Assembly: GCF_003030465.1 (NCBI RefSeq) | Contig: NZ_CP028339.1 | Span: 1,612,001-1,676,000, forward strand | Reading direction: 5' to 3' | Source of the DNA: Thauera aromatica K172 | GTDB lineage: Bacteria; Pseudomonadota; Gammaproteobacteria; Burkholderiales; Rhodocyclaceae | Length of the DNA stretch: 64,000 bases | Shown here: in pieces, positions 18,904 through 27,987 of the stretch | How the letters are laid out: each line of letters starts with the position of its first letter | Position numbering within the stretch: the first letter of the stretch is position 1 | The notes under the pieces: generated by a model | Databases searched by the model: none | Told to the model about the DNA's origin: nothing | The model's input: the letters and a program-made list of their open reading frames with translations, nothing else | Translations under genes and position numbers: made by a program

Positions 18904-19992
18904 TCAGCCGCCGATGTAGGACATTTCGATCTTGCGCAGGGCGGCGGTTTCCGCGGTGCGCAGTTCCGAATAGCGGTCTTCGCGCCGCTGCCACACGCCG
19001 GCGATCGCGGCGTCGAGCGTGGCGTCGTCGGCCCCCTGGCGCAGCAGGGCGCGCAGGTCGTGGCCGGCGTGGGCGAACAGACAGGTGTACAGCTTGCCTT
19101 CGGTGGACAGGCGGATGCGGGTGCAGCTCGAGCAGAACGCCTGGGTCACCGAGGAAATCACGCCGACCTCGCCGCCGCCGTCCTTGTAGCGCCAGCGTTC
19201 GGCGACTTCGCCTGCGTAGTTGGGATCGATCGCTTCGAGCGGGAACAAGCGATCGATGCGGGCGATGACTTCGCGCGAGGGCAGGACTTCGTCCATCTTC
19301 CAGCCGTTGGAGGCGCCCACGTCCATGAACTCGATGAAGCGCAGGATATGGCCGCTGTGGCGGAAGTGGCCGGCCATCGCCTCGATGTCGCTGTCGTTGG
19401 TGCCGCGCTTGACCACCATGTTGATCTTGATCGGTCCGAGCCCGGCGACCCGTGCCGCCTCGATGCCTTCGAGCACTTTTTCCACCGGGTAGTCGGCGTC
19501 GTTCATGCGCCGGAACAAGGCGTCGTCGAGCGCATCGAGGCTCACCGTGACCCGGTGCAGGCCGGCGTCCTTGAGGCGCTGGGCGAGCCTGGGCAGCAGC
19601 ACGCCGTTGGTGGTGAGGGTGATCTCGACGCCGTCGAGCTTCGCCAGCATGCCGATCAGGCGCTCGATGTCCTTGCGCAGCAGCGGCTCGCCGCCGGTGA
19701 TGCGGATCTTCCTCACGCCGTGGGCGACGAACAGGCGCGCCACGCGCAGGATTTCCTCGAAGCTCAACAGTTCGCGCCGGGGCAGGAAGGCGTGGTCGTC
19801 GCCGAACACTTCGCGCGGCATGCAGTAGATGCAGCGGAAGTTGCAGCGGTCCGTGACCGAGATGCGCAGGTCGCGCACATGACGCCCGCGGCGGTCGGAC
19901 AGCAGTTCTCCGGCGCCGGGGCCCGGGCCGGCATCGGGCGGAGGGAGGGGGGCGGCAGCCTCGTGGATGGGGATGACTTTCATGATAGCCAT
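18904..19992 (-). CDS. moaA: GTP 3',8-cyclase (molybdenum cofactor synthesis)
   Basis: 362 residues. Radical-SAM cluster ligands are Cys50, Cys54 and Cys57 (CNFRCIYC). The second C-terminal [4Fe-4S] site is CSSC plus a Cys about 14 residues on, and the conserved C-terminal Gly-Gly is present. It converts GTP to 3',8-cyclo-GTP, the first step to molybdopterin. The cell needs Mo cofactor for the HcrA subunit encoded nearby, but the two genes are not in one operon. An internal ATG at 19983 is an alternative start. A GATAAT box on the minus strand near 20010-20015 could be its -10. Confidence 0.95.
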   Translation of the reverse strand: MAIMKVIPIHEAAAPLPPPDAGPGPGAGELLSDRRGRHVRDLRISVTDRCNFRCIYCMPREVFGDDHAFLPRRELLSFEEILRVARLFVAHGVRKIRITGGEPLLRKDIERLIGMLAKLDGVEITLTTNGVLLPRLAQRLKDAGLHRVTVSLDALDDALFRRMNDADYPVEKVLEGIEAARVAGLGPIKINMVVKRGTNDSDIEAMAGHFRHSGHILRFIEFMDVGASNGWKMDEVLPSREVIARIDRLFPLEAIDPNYAGEVAERWRYKDGGGEVGVISSVTQAFCSSCTRIRLSTEGKLYTCLFAHAGHDLRALLRQGADDATLDAAIAGVWQRREDRYSELRTAETAALRKIEMSYIGG

Positions 19993-20195
19993 TGGAAGCG
20001 GATGCCCTGATTATCGGTACAGGGGCAGGATGGTGCAAGGCGGGCCGTGATGCCGGCAGGGAATCGGCGCAAGCGGCGGGCGAACGAGCCCCTGGAGCAG
20101 GGCGCTGCGGCAGGGCAGGGGCGGGCCGGAAGCGGGGGAAGTGGGCAGTGTATCATTGCGCTCCGGACCGATCCGGCACCTGGAGAAAAACGAAC

Positions 20196-22625
20196 ATGGC
20201 CGAACTCGTGCCGCTGCCGGCGACGGCGCTGCGTACCCGCTGCAACCCCGCCTGCTTCAGCTTCGATACCACCGAATCCCTTGCCGACCATGCCGGCGAC
20301 CTGGGGCAGGAGCGCGCCGTCGAGGCGATCCGCTTCGGTCTGGCGATGGGCCACAGCGGCTATCACGTGTTCGTCCTCGGCGAGACCGGCAGCGGCAAGC
20401 ATGCAACCACCTTCCGCCTGCTGCGCGAGCGTGCCGCGACCGAGCCGGTGCCGCCCGACCTGTGCTACCTGCACAATTTCGACGAGGCCCTCAAGCCTTG
20501 CCTGCTGACGTTGCCGGCCGGCCGCGGCGCTGCGCTGCGCGCGCACATGCAGACTTTCATCCGCGAACTGGGTCCGGCGCTGGGTGCCGCACTCGACAGC
20601 GATGCCCACACCGAGCGCGTCGAGGCGCTGCAGAGCGCGCACAAGGCGCGCGAGGAAGGCGCGCTGCGCGAGCTGGGCCAGGCCTGTGGGGCCGAAGGCA
20701 TCTCCCTGCTGCAGACGCCGGAAGGTTTCGTGTTCGCGCCCACGCGCGACGGCGAGGTGCTGTCGCCGGAAGCGTTCGAGGCGCTGCCGGAAGCCGAGCG
20801 GCACGAGATCGAAGGCCGGGTCACCGCCTGGAGCGAGAAGCTGGAAGACCTGCTCAACGAATTTCCCGGCTGGCGCAAGGCGGTGCGAGAGTCGATCGAG
20901 CGCGCCGAGCACGAAGTGCTGGGGCCGGCGGTGTCGCACCTGCTGCGCGGAGTGCGCGAGGCCCACGTCGACCTGCCCGAGGTGCTGGCGTTTCTCGATG
21001 CGGTGGCGCTCGACGTGCTCGACAGCGCGATCAAGGGCACGATGCTCGACGAGGAAGAAGACGAGGTCGCCGAGCCCGAGGAAAGTACCCGCTACCATCG
21101 CTACCAGGTCAAGCTGCTGGTCGACCATTCGGCCTCGCAGGGCGCGCCGGTGGTGTTCGAGAACAATCCCGGCTACGGCAACCTGATCGGGCGCATCGAG
21201 CACATCGTGCAGCAGGGCAACCAGGTCAGCCATTTCAACCTGATCCGTGCCGGAGCGTTGCATCGCGCCAATGGCGGCTACCTGGTGCTCGATGCGGAGC
21301 GCCTGCTGGCCCAGCCTTTCGCCTGGGAAGGGCTCAAGCGCTGCCTGCGCGCGGGCGAGATCCGCATCGAGCCGCCGGCCGAAGCCCAGGGCTGGAGCGG
21401 AGCGCTGACGCTGGAGCCGCAGGCGCTGCCGAGCGCACTGAAAGTGGTGCTGATCGGCGACCGCGACGTCTATTACCTGCTGATGGAGCACGACCCGGAG
21501 TTCGCCGACCTGTTCAAGGTTGCGGCCGATTTCGATGATGATCTGCCGCGCACGCCGGAAAACGAGTGCGAATATGCCCGCCTGATGGCCCTGCTGGCAC
21601 GCGGGGCGAAGCTGCTGCCGATCGAGCGCAGCGGCGTCGCCCGCCTGGTGGAGGAGGCCTCGCGCCTGGCCGAGGACGCCGGCCGGCTGTCGCTCAACAC
21701 CCGCGCGCTGTCCGACCTGATGCGCGAGGCCGATTACCATGCCCGCCTGAAGGGCCTGGCCGCCACCGGCCGTGCGGAAGTCGAGGCGGCGCTCGCCGCG
21801 CGCGCGCGGCGCTGCAACCGCTACCCCACCCGGGTGCGGGAATCCATTCTCGATGGGACGACGCTGATTTCCACCGACGGCGAGCGCGCCGGCCAGATCA
21901 ACGGCCTGGTGGTGGTGGAGCTGGCCGCCGAGCGCTTCGGCCATCCGGTGCGGATTACCGCGACCGTGCGCATGGGCGAAGGCGACGTCGTCGACATCGA
22001 GCGCGAGACCGAGCTCGGCGGTGCCATCCATTCCAAAGGGGTGTTGATCCTGTCGGCCTTCCTTGCCGCGCGCTATGCCCGGCACCAGCCGCTGTCGTTG
22101 TCGGCGAGCCTGGTGTTCGAGCAGTCCTACGCCCCGGTCGAGGGCGACTCCGCGTCGCTGGCCGAGCTGTGCGCGCTGCTCTCGGCGCTGACCCAGATCC
22201 CGATCCAGCAGCGCTTCGCGATCACCGGTTCGGTGAACCAGTTCGGCGAGGTGCAGGTGATCGGCGGCGTCAACGAAAAAATCGAAGGCTTCTTCGACCT
22301 GTGCACTGCGCGCGGGCTGGACGGTTCGCACGGCGTGGTGATCCCGGCCGCGAGCGTGCGCCACCTGATGCTGCGCGAGGATGTGGTTGAGGCGGCCGCC
22401 GAAGGGCGTTTCCATATTCACGCGGTCAAAACCGTGGATGAGGCGATGACCGTGCTGACCGGGATCGAGGCCGGCGAACCCGATGCGAAGGGCGTGATTC
22501 CGAAAGGCACGCTCAACCACAAGATCGCCACCGTGCTCGCCGAGATGACGGCGGCACGGCACGCGTACTCCGAGGCCGAAGGCGCGGCGGGCGCGCGCCA
22601 GCATCGCCGGCGACACGGCGTCTGA
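20196..22625 (+). CDS. ATP-dependent Lon-type protease (LonB/YcbZ-like)
   Basis: 809 residues from ATG 20196, which has a GGAG site 10 nt upstream. N-terminal AAA+ domain with Walker A LGETGSGKH (about 61-69), a second AAA-like middle region, and a C-terminal Lon protease domain. The catalytic dyad is visible as Ser in GDSASLAEL (near 652) and Lys in NEKIEGF (near 693). It is shorter than classical LonA and lacks the LON substrate domain, like E. coli YcbZ and related LonB proteins. It is transcribed divergently from moaA; TATCAT at 20151-20156 is a possible -10. Confidence 0.88.
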   Translation: MAELVPLPATALRTRCNPACFSFDTTESLADHAGDLGQERAVEAIRFGLAMGHSGYHVFVLGETGSGKHATTFRLLRERAATEPVPPDLCYLHNFDEALKPCLLTLPAGRGAALRAHMQTFIRELGPALGAALDSDAHTERVEALQSAHKAREEGALRELGQACGAEGISLLQTPEGFVFAPTRDGEVLSPEAFEALPEAERHEIEGRVTAWSEKLEDLLNEFPGWRKAVRESIERAEHEVLGPAVSHLLRGVREAHVDLPEVLAFLDAVALDVLDSAIKGTMLDEEEDEVAEPEESTRYHRYQVKLLVDHSASQGAPVVFENNPGYGNLIGRIEHIVQQGNQVSHFNLIRAGALHRANGGYLVLDAERLLAQPFAWEGLKRCLRAGEIRIEPPAEAQGWSGALTLEPQALPSALKVVLIGDRDVYYLLMEHDPEFADLFKVAADFDDDLPRTPENECEYARLMALLARGAKLLPIERSGVARLVEEASRLAEDAGRLSLNTRALSDLMREADYHARLKGLAATGRAEVEAALAARARRCNRYPTRVRESILDGTTLISTDGERAGQINGLVVVELAAERFGHPVRITATVRMGEGDVVDIERETELGGAIHSKGVLILSAFLAARYARHQPLSLSASLVFEQSYAPVEGDSASLAELCALLSALTQIPIQQRFAITGSVNQFGEVQVIGGVNEKIEGFFDLCTARGLDGSHGVVIPAASVRHLMLREDVVEAAAEGRFHIHAVKTVDEAMTVLTGIEAGEPDAKGVIPKGTLNHKIATVLAEMTAARHAYSEAEGAAGARQHRRRHGV

Positions 22626-22654
22626 CGAGGCGTGCGCGCTCCGTCGCGCAGCCT

Positions 22655-23251
22655 TCACCGCAGGCCGACGATCATGCTCAGCAGCAGGGCGAGCACCGCC
22701 ATCAGCGCGAGCCACGCGGCGACCCCGGTGGCGAGCACGAAGCTGCCCATCAGGCGCGACTTGGCGTGGTCGTCGAGCTTGAACAGCGGCTCGATGCCGT
22801 GGTAGATGAGCGCCGCCGAAGCTACCCAGGCTGCGGCTAGGGCGATGCCGGCCACCCACACCGAGGGGATGAAGAGCACCAGCGGGCAAAGCCACAGGGG
22901 CGTCGGCGCCACCGCGGCGAGCATGAACGCGTCGTGGAAATCCGGGCGCGCGCCGACGAGGTCGCCCATCTGCTGGATCACGCTGGCCATCAGCGGCACC
23001 ATCAGCAACTGCGCGGCAAAAAAAGCGATGAACACGGCGCCCGCCTCGAATGCGGTGATTTCCGGGACGGCGGCGGGAAACACCGCGCCGGGGGTCACGA
23101 ACATCGAGTACAGCAACATCGCCGGCGGAATCAGCGACATCGGCACCACGTACATCAGGAAGACCCGCATCACCGAAGGATGGATGCGGACCAGGTCTGA
23201 CCATCCTTCGGAATACGAGTACAGCATCTTCGGAAAATCATGGACATGCAT
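22655..23251 (-). CDS. Yip1-domain membrane protein
   Basis: 198 residues with about five transmembrane segments and the Yip1/DUF1282-like opening (Y-S-E-G-W-S-D-L near 12-19). The function of bacterial Yip1 proteins is unknown. It is convergent with the Lon-type protease gene, with 29 bp between the stops. The ~260 bp upstream (23252-23510) holds no gene I can support. Confidence 0.8.
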   Translation of the reverse strand: MHVHDFPKMLYSYSEGWSDLVRIHPSVMRVFLMYVVPMSLIPPAMLLYSMFVTPGAVFPAAVPEITAFEAGAVFIAFFAAQLLMVPLMASVIQQMGDLVGARPDFHDAFMLAAVAPTPLWLCPLVLFIPSVWVAGIALAAAWVASAALIYHGIEPLFKLDDHAKSRLMGSFVLATGVAAWLALMAVLALLLSMIVGLR

Positions 23252-23510
23252 GATCGTCTCCTTGGGTCGCGGTTCTCTTCTCCTCCACGGGTACGCCCAG
23301 TCACGGGCGCACCGTGATCAAGTAGACCGGCGCGCGCCGTTTTCGTGCCGCTGGAGGTGTCGTGCCGCGCTCGACAGAAATGGGCGGGCGCACCGGGCCG
23401 AGCCCTGCGCACCCGCCCATGCCACCCAGTACCGCCTGGAAACGCTCGCCCTGAACGCCGGACACATCGACCGTTCCAACGTGGACGTGATGCCCGTCCG
23501 GAGCGCAGGC

Positions 23511-24128
23511 CTACTGCGTGCGCTTCGCCCGCGGCAGTCGTGCAAGCTGGCGGTCGTGCGTCCCGGCGAGCAGCCACTGTGCCAGCATCGCCCCCATCAG
23601 CGCCATCAGCATGTCGGCCTGGGCATCCCAGGGGTCGCCCTGGGTGCCGAGGAACTCGACCGCGCCGCCGCCCCAGAACACCGCCGAGGCCCACTCGACC
23701 AGTTCGTACAACGCGCTGATGCCGAGGCAGCTCAGGGAAAGCAGGGCGAACAGCCACTTGCCCGGGCGCAGCGGCGAGGTGCGCAGCAGCAGCTCGCGGC
23801 CGAGGAGGGCGGGCGTCACGCCCTGGAAGAAATGGCCGAAGCGGTCGTAGGGGTTGCGCGCGAGATCGAACCAGTCCTGTACCACGAAGCCGATCGGCAC
23901 GCGTGCATAGGTGTAGGTGCCGCCCAGGATCAGGATCAGCGCGAAGAAGGCGATGAGGCCGCAGGTGAGCGGCGTGAGCGGAAAGCGGCGGGCGGTGAGG
24001 ACGAGGATCGGCAGCGCGATCAGCACCGGCATCACCTCCGCCCACCACACGCCGCGGTCGTGCGGCGCGACGCCCGAGGCGAGGAGGGCGGTGAGGACGA
24101 GGATTAGCAGGACCACGCGCAGGCTCAT
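23511..24128 (-). CDS. DUF2238 / YjdF-like inner-membrane protein
   Basis: 205 residues, mostly hydrophobic with about six membrane helices. The family's polar motifs are visible: ARNPYDRFGHFFQG and an acidic ALYELVEWASAVFWG helix. The role is unknown. ATG 24128 was chosen because it comes one base after the stop of the upstream small gene, an arrangement that suggests translational coupling. Confidence 0.8.
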   Translation of the reverse strand: MSLRVVLLILVLTALLASGVAPHDRGVWWAEVMPVLIALPILVLTARRFPLTPLTCGLIAFFALILILGGTYTYARVPIGFVVQDWFDLARNPYDRFGHFFQGVTPALLGRELLLRTSPLRPGKWLFALLSLSCLGISALYELVEWASAVFWGGGAVEFLGTQGDPWDAQADMLMALMGAMLAQWLLAGTHDRQLARLPRAKRTQ

Positions 24129-24129
24129 G

Positions 24130-24366
24130 TCAGCGCACCACACTGGGCACTGCACCGGCTGCCGCCATCGCATCGACGATGACCTTGGTCGGCGCCGCCA
24201 GCTGCGCGCCGGCGGCGTCATCGCCCCCGGTGCGGGCCGTGCCCGGCCACACCACCGTACCGCGCCCGAGACCGGTCAGCGTGGCGCGGGAGGCGATCTC
24301 CTCGCTCGAGCTTAAGCCACTGCCGCCGATCGGCTGCGCGTGCGCCTGGGTTCGGCTGAACTTCAT
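24130..24366 (-). CDS. Small uncharacterised protein coupled to the DUF2238 gene
   Basis: 78 residues with no membrane segment and no recognised domain. A good GGGAGG ribosome-binding site precedes the ATG at 24366, and its TGA is separated by one base from the next gene's ATG. These two facts are the main support that it is real; the composition (Ala/Gly/Thr-rich) is not distinctive. Confidence 0.55.
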   Translation of the reverse strand: MKFSRTQAHAQPIGGSGLSSSEEIASRATLTGLGRGTVVWPGTARTGGDDAAGAQLAAPTKVIVDAMAAAGAVPSVVR

Positions 24367-24498
24367 GGAGCGCCTCCCATGTCATCGGGTGCTGTGTTGG
24401 CCCCCGATTCTAACGGGCTCCGTCCGATCCGGCGCGGTCTTTCAGGCGCGGCGCGTACTTCGCGCGAGGTGCCGGATCAGGGAGGCCGCTGCGTCGCG

Positions 24499-25347
24499 CT
24501 ATCGATCGGCGAGCGCCCGCGCGTGATGGCGCAGGTGGTCGTCGATGAAGCTGGCGATGAAGTAGTAGCTGTGGTCGTAGCCGGGCTGCAGGCGCAGCGC
24601 CAGTGGATGGCCGGCTGCATTGGCCGCGGCCCGCAGCGCCTCGGGCTTGAGCTGCTCGACCAGGAAACCGTCCTTGTCGCCCTGATCGACCAGCAGCGGC
24701 AGGCGCTCGGTTGTGTCGGCAAGCAGGGCGCAGGCGTCCCATTGCCGCCAGTGCTCACGGTCCTCGCCCAGGTAACGCGAGAAAGCCTTTTCGCCCCAGG
24801 GGCAGCGCATCGGATTGACGATGGGGGCGAAGGCCGACACCGACCGGTAGCTGCGCGGGTTGCGCAGCGCGCATACCAGCGCGCCGTGGCCGCCCATCGA
24901 ATGGCCACTGATGCCGCGCCGGTCGGAGGCGGGGAAGTGTGCCTCGATCAGGGCGGGCAGCTCGTGCACCACGTAGTCGTGCATGCGGTAATGGCGCGAC
25001 CACGGGGCCTGGGTGGCGTTCACGTAGAAGCCCGCGCCGTGGCCGAAGTCCCAGGCGCCGTCCGGGTCGCCCGGCACGTCCGGCCCCCGCGGGCTGGTGT
25101 CGGGGGCGACGAGGATGAGGCCGAGTTCGGCTGCCAGACGCTGGGCCCCGGCCTTCTGCATGAAGTTCTCGTCGGTGCAGGTCAGGCCGGACAGCCAGTA
25201 CAGCACCGGCAGCTTTTCACCGCGTTCCGCCTGTGGCGGCAGATAGACCGCGAAGGTCATGTCGCAATCCACCGTGGTCGAGCGGTGGCGCAGGCGCTGC
25301 AGCCAGCCGCCGAAGCAGCGCTGGGTGCCGAGTGTTTCAAGACTCAT
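24499..25347 (-). CDS. fghA: S-formylglutathione hydrolase
   Basis: 282-residue alpha/beta hydrolase of the esterase-D type. The nucleophile elbow is [10 protein letters not shown] near residue 148, with the family's [11 protein letters not shown] block at about 49-59. It hydrolyses S-formylglutathione in glutathione-dependent formaldehyde detoxification. No formaldehyde dehydrogenase gene is adjacent. It ends the core-genome block before the accessory region. Confidence 0.92.
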   Translation of the reverse strand: MSLETLGTQRCFGGWLQRLRHRSTTVDCDMTFAVYLPPQAERGEKLPVLYWLSGLTCTDENFMQKAGAQRLAAELGLILVAPDTSPRGPDVPGDPDGAWDFGHGAGFYVNATQAPWSRHYRMHDYVVHELPALIEAHFPASDRRGISGHSMGGHGALVCALRNPRSYRSVSAFAPIVNPMRCPWGEKAFSRYLGEDREHWRQWDACALLADTTERLPLLVDQGDKDGFLVEQLKPEALRAAANAAGHPLALRLQPGYDHSYYFIASFIDDHLRHHARALADR

Positions 25348-25408
25348 GGGCGGCCTCCGTGATCAGAAATGGATGGCGCTGCGGACGAATGCTGGAAAAT
25401 GACACTGC

Positions 25409-25450
25409 AAAATGAAAAAGCCAACTCCGGAGGATTGGCTTTTTCATTTT
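25409..25450. terminator. Perfect 16-bp terminator hairpin at the tRNA-Asn remnant
   Basis: AAAATGAAAAAGCCAA at 25409-25424 is exactly complementary to 25435-25450, with a 10-base loop CTCCGGAGGA. Flanking A and T runs make it a good intrinsic terminator in both directions. It lies just beyond the 3' end of the tRNA-Asn fragment and is probably that gene's native terminator. Confidence 0.85.
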
Positions 25451-25452
25451 TT

Positions 25453-25501
25453 TGGCTCCCCGACCTGGGTTCGAACCAGGGACCTACGGATTAACAGTCC
25501 G
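25453..25501 (-). pseudogene. 3' half of a tRNA-Asn(GUU) gene
   Basis: Reading the minus strand, 25501 to 25453 gives the anticodon arm with GTT in CGGACTGTTAATCCG, the variable loop, a complete T arm (CCTGGTTCGAACCCAGG), the 3' acceptor strand and encoded CCA. Everything 5' of the anticodon stem is missing: no D arm and no matching 5' acceptor strand occur in the next 200 bp. It therefore cannot be a working tRNA. A 3' tRNA fragment of this kind is what integrases leave at one end of an inserted island. Confidence 0.85.
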
Positions 25502-25727
25502 TGGAGAAGCGCTGCCGGGCGTTGGTCGCAGGCCAGAATATTCATGAACAGATGCTCCATCCGGCGCCTCCCCGACCTGACTTCATCACAACCAGAACCG
25601 GACCAGGAGGTCGTGGGATGCACGTCGATGCGCCGGAGATGAACCGGCGGGACTCGACGAGTGAGTCGCGCTTGAAGGTCGCCGACTTGCAGGCGGGCAT
25701 GCGCAGCACCCGCCTCTACATCAGGGC

Positions 25728-26153
25728 TCAGCGTTCTAGATAGTCCCGCGGCAGGACAACCGGAATTCGACGATAGGGGTTGAGCGTCAGCAAGTCCTCG
25801 TCGCTGCTGACCACGACATCGGCCGAGCAGGCGAGGGCCAAGGCCAGGAACTTGTTGTCGCGCGGGTCGCGGCAAGGCTCCTGAAGCATCATCTCGTCGG
25901 CCTCGGAAACGTGGAACAGTCGTGCGTGTCGGCGGTAGAGTTCGACGAACTGCAGGCGTACATCTCGGTCGAGGTATCGGTCGAACTTCTCTCGCGATAT
26001 GACCTCACCGAGTTCGGCAAGCATCGAATCGGAAACGCACAATTCGGCTTGCGCGATGGCCTTCAGAAAAGCCTGGCGCGGGATCGATGTGGGCCGAAGG
26101 GCTGCGCTGACGAGCGTGCTTGTGTCGAAGACAACGCGTTTAACGAAGTTCAT
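25728..26153 (-). CDS. PIN-domain toxin of a type II toxin-antitoxin pair
   Basis: 141 residues of the putative-toxin PIN family. Acidic active-site candidates are Asp10 (VFDTSTLV), Glu47, Asp99 (RDPRDNKFLALA) and Asp118/Asp120. Such proteins are Mg-dependent RNases, often cutting tRNA. The start overlaps the antitoxin gene by 14 bp. The ~225 bp beyond its stop (25502-25727) holds no gene I can support. Confidence 0.85.
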   Translation of the reverse strand: MNFVKRVVFDTSTLVSAALRPTSIPRQAFLKAIAQAELCVSDSMLAELGEVISREKFDRYLDRDVRLQFVELYRRHARLFHVSEADEMMLQEPCRDPRDNKFLALALACSADVVVSSDEDLLTLNPYRRIPVVLPRDYLER

Positions 26154-26415
26154 TCACCATCCGCTGCACATCACTATCGGACAGGTCGAGCGCCTCGGGT
26201 TTCAGGCGCGCATCCGCGGAGCGGAAGAAGGCCTCGAAATCGCTGACAACCCGTTCGCGCTGCTCTCGGACAGCCAGCAACTCCTTCATGTCTTCGGGCG
26301 ACAGTACAAAGGCCACCGGGCGACCTCTGCGGGTGATGGTGACCGGTTCGCGCTGGGCACTGTCGATCAACTCGCCGAAGCGGTTCTGAGCCTCGACGGA
26401 GGTCACAGTACGCAT
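26140..26415 (-). CDS. Phd/YefM-type antitoxin
   Basis: 91 residues from ATG 26415. The N-terminal DNA-binding part has the Phd/YefM signature VEAQNRFGELIDSAQREPV followed by ITRRGRPVAFVLSP. The C-terminal part would wrap the PIN toxin encoded by the overlapping next gene. Antitoxin-first order is typical, and autorepression of the pair is expected. An upstream in-frame start (26502) would add 29 residues unlike the family. Confidence 0.85.
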   Translation of the reverse strand: MRTVTSVEAQNRFGELIDSAQREPVTITRRGRPVAFVLSPEDMKELLAVREQRERVVSDFEAFFRSADARLKPEALDLSDSDVQRMVNELR

Positions 26416-26510
26416 ATCAATCTCCTGGCTGAAATGGCTAATATGGCGATTATAGGCAAAGCAGGGGGCGGTGAAAGTGTCGGTCACCCGACTCATGCCC
26501 ACCTTTAGTA

Positions 26511-27518
26511 GTGGGGGCTGTGAGTAACGAGTACACAGTGGTTGAAGGTGACGCAGGTGGGGGCTTCTCCAGAAAACGCAAATGCTCGCTCACCGACGAT
26601 GTCGTCAAGACCAGCGAGATCGAAGGCGAGTACCTCAACGTCGCTTCCGTCCGTTCGAGCATTGCGCGTCGTCTGGGCGTGGATATCGGTGCCTTGGCGC
26701 CGGTCGATCGCCACATCGAAGGCGTCGTCGAGATGGTATTGGATGCAACGGCCAACTGCTGGCAGCGTGTGACTGACGAGCGTCTGTTCGGCTGGCATGC
26801 GGCACTGTTTCCAACCGGGTATTCGGGGATGACGCGCATCAACGTCGCCGCTTGGCGGGATGATGAGTCCGGGCCGATGGGACGGCAGAAGGTTCACTTC
26901 GAGGCGCCGCCCGCGGATCGTCTGCCTTCGGAAATGGCATGCTTTATCGACTGGCTGAATGCCGAGTCTGATGTCCCGCCACTGCTGAAGGCGGGCCTCG
27001 GTTACCTCTGGTTTGTCACGCTGCATCCGTTCGACGATGGGAACGGCCGCATCGCGAGGGCTGTGGGCGACCTGCTGCTCGCCCGAGCCGACGGCAGCCC
27101 GCAGCGCTTTTACAGCCTCTCGGCGCAGATCCAGCGGGACCGGAGAGGCTACTACGAGCTTCTCGAGCGAACCCAGAAAGGCGACATGGACGTTACGGGC
27201 TGGCTCGTCTGGTTCCTCGATAGTCTGCGCTGCGCGCTGGATCAAGCTCATCAGACCCTCGATTCCGTGCTGTCCAAGCCCCGATTCTGGCAACGCTGGG
27301 CGGCCACACCGCTCAACGAGCGGCAGGCCAAGGTGCTCAATCGACTACTGGACGGCTTTGACGGAAAGCTCACCAGCAGCAAGTGGGCGGCAATCGGCAA
27401 GTGCTCGACGGATACGGCACTGCGGGACATCAATGACCTGCTGGCCCGTGGAATGCTCCGGAAGGTCGCCGGAGGCGGGCGGAGTACTGGGTATGAACTG
27501 AACGACGGCGAAGTTTAG
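26511..27518 (+). CDS. Fic-domain protein, N-terminally truncated
   Basis: 335 residues. The Fic active-site motif HPFDDGNGR is at 172-180, with the preceding helix and a C-terminal winged-helix region. The N-terminal inhibitory helix TSEIEGE is at 34-40, as in class II Fic proteins, which usually transfer AMP to target proteins. Homologues usually have a full DUF4172-type domain before that helix; here residues 1-26 look unrelated and the match begins abruptly at LTDDVVKTSEIEGE. The gene has probably lost its 5' end by recombination next to the TA module. Activity is uncertain. Confidence 0.75.
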   Translation: MGAVSNEYTVVEGDAGGGFSRKRKCSLTDDVVKTSEIEGEYLNVASVRSSIARRLGVDIGALAPVDRHIEGVVEMVLDATANCWQRVTDERLFGWHAALFPTGYSGMTRINVAAWRDDESGPMGRQKVHFEAPPADRLPSEMACFIDWLNAESDVPPLLKAGLGYLWFVTLHPFDDGNGRIARAVGDLLLARADGSPQRFYSLSAQIQRDRRGYYELLERTQKGDMDVTGWLVWFLDSLRCALDQAHQTLDSVLSKPRFWQRWAATPLNERQAKVLNRLLDGFDGKLTSSKWAAIGKCSTDTALRDINDLLARGMLRKVAGGGRSTGYELNDGEV

Positions 27519-27572
27519 CAGGGTGTTGAAAATCTCACCGTCACCTGCGGTTTCCAGTCGCCCCGGAAAATT

Positions 27573-27713
27573 GCAGAGGTGCTCCAAGTGCCGGTCGCAT
27601 ACCTCTACTGCGACAGAGATGATCTGGCTGATCTGCTGTCTGTGGCTGGCAGGCTCGATGCCCAGAGAGTGATGCGGCTCTGCGCGCTTGCGGAGGATCT
27701 TGCTGACGGCTGA
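27573..27713 (+). pseudogene. C-terminal remnant of an XRE-type repressor
   Basis: In the same frame as the upstream fic gene but after its stop, 46 codons read AEVLQVPVAYLYCDRDDLAD and onward to a TGA at 27711. This is the usual tail of phage/Xre regulators after the helix-turn-helix. The DNA-binding half and start are absent. The rest of 27519-27885 shows nothing I can support as a gene. Confidence 0.6.
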
Positions 27714-27987
27714 GGGCTTTGCCCGAACGCAGACCGGGAGCTATGCGGGTAGCGACGAGCGTTATTTGGCTGGGGACGGTCTGGAGAGTGAGTAGGGGTG
27801 GCTCGTCTGCGGTCGCAGGAGTTGTCTCTGCGGTTCTGCCTGGCGTGAGCACGGTCACCGCTGCTGATGCCTTTTCCCGGCGGAATGATCAAGCAGCGTG
27901 ATGGCGGAGGGGGGATCCCCCTCAGGGAACTTGAACAAACGAACCCCTCGGGGGAGTCTCTGGTTACCAAGCCAAGAGACCGCTCAA

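Noticed and set aside
19980-23204. 1074-codon open frame antisense to the Lon-type protease gene
   Set aside because: No domain, shadow composition, and it spans three real genes on both strands.
25453-25501. Functional tRNA-Asn
   Set aside because: No D arm and no 5' acceptor strand complementary to the 3' end in the flanking sequence; only the 3' half exists.
25491-25530. attC-like pairing of TTAAC and GTTGGTC beside the tRNA fragment
   Set aside because: Only about 38 bp, the left box belongs to the tRNA anticodon loop, and no stem with unpaired bases forms.
25456-25579. 12-bp direct repeat CTCCCCGACCTG (at the tRNA fragment and near 25568) as an att pair
   Set aside because: Too short, includes a common acceptor-stem sequence, and the 110-bp gap has no integration signature.
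27719-27901. 60-codon frame before the transposon
   Set aside because: No ribosome-binding site, no recognised sequence, and it runs into the transposon end.
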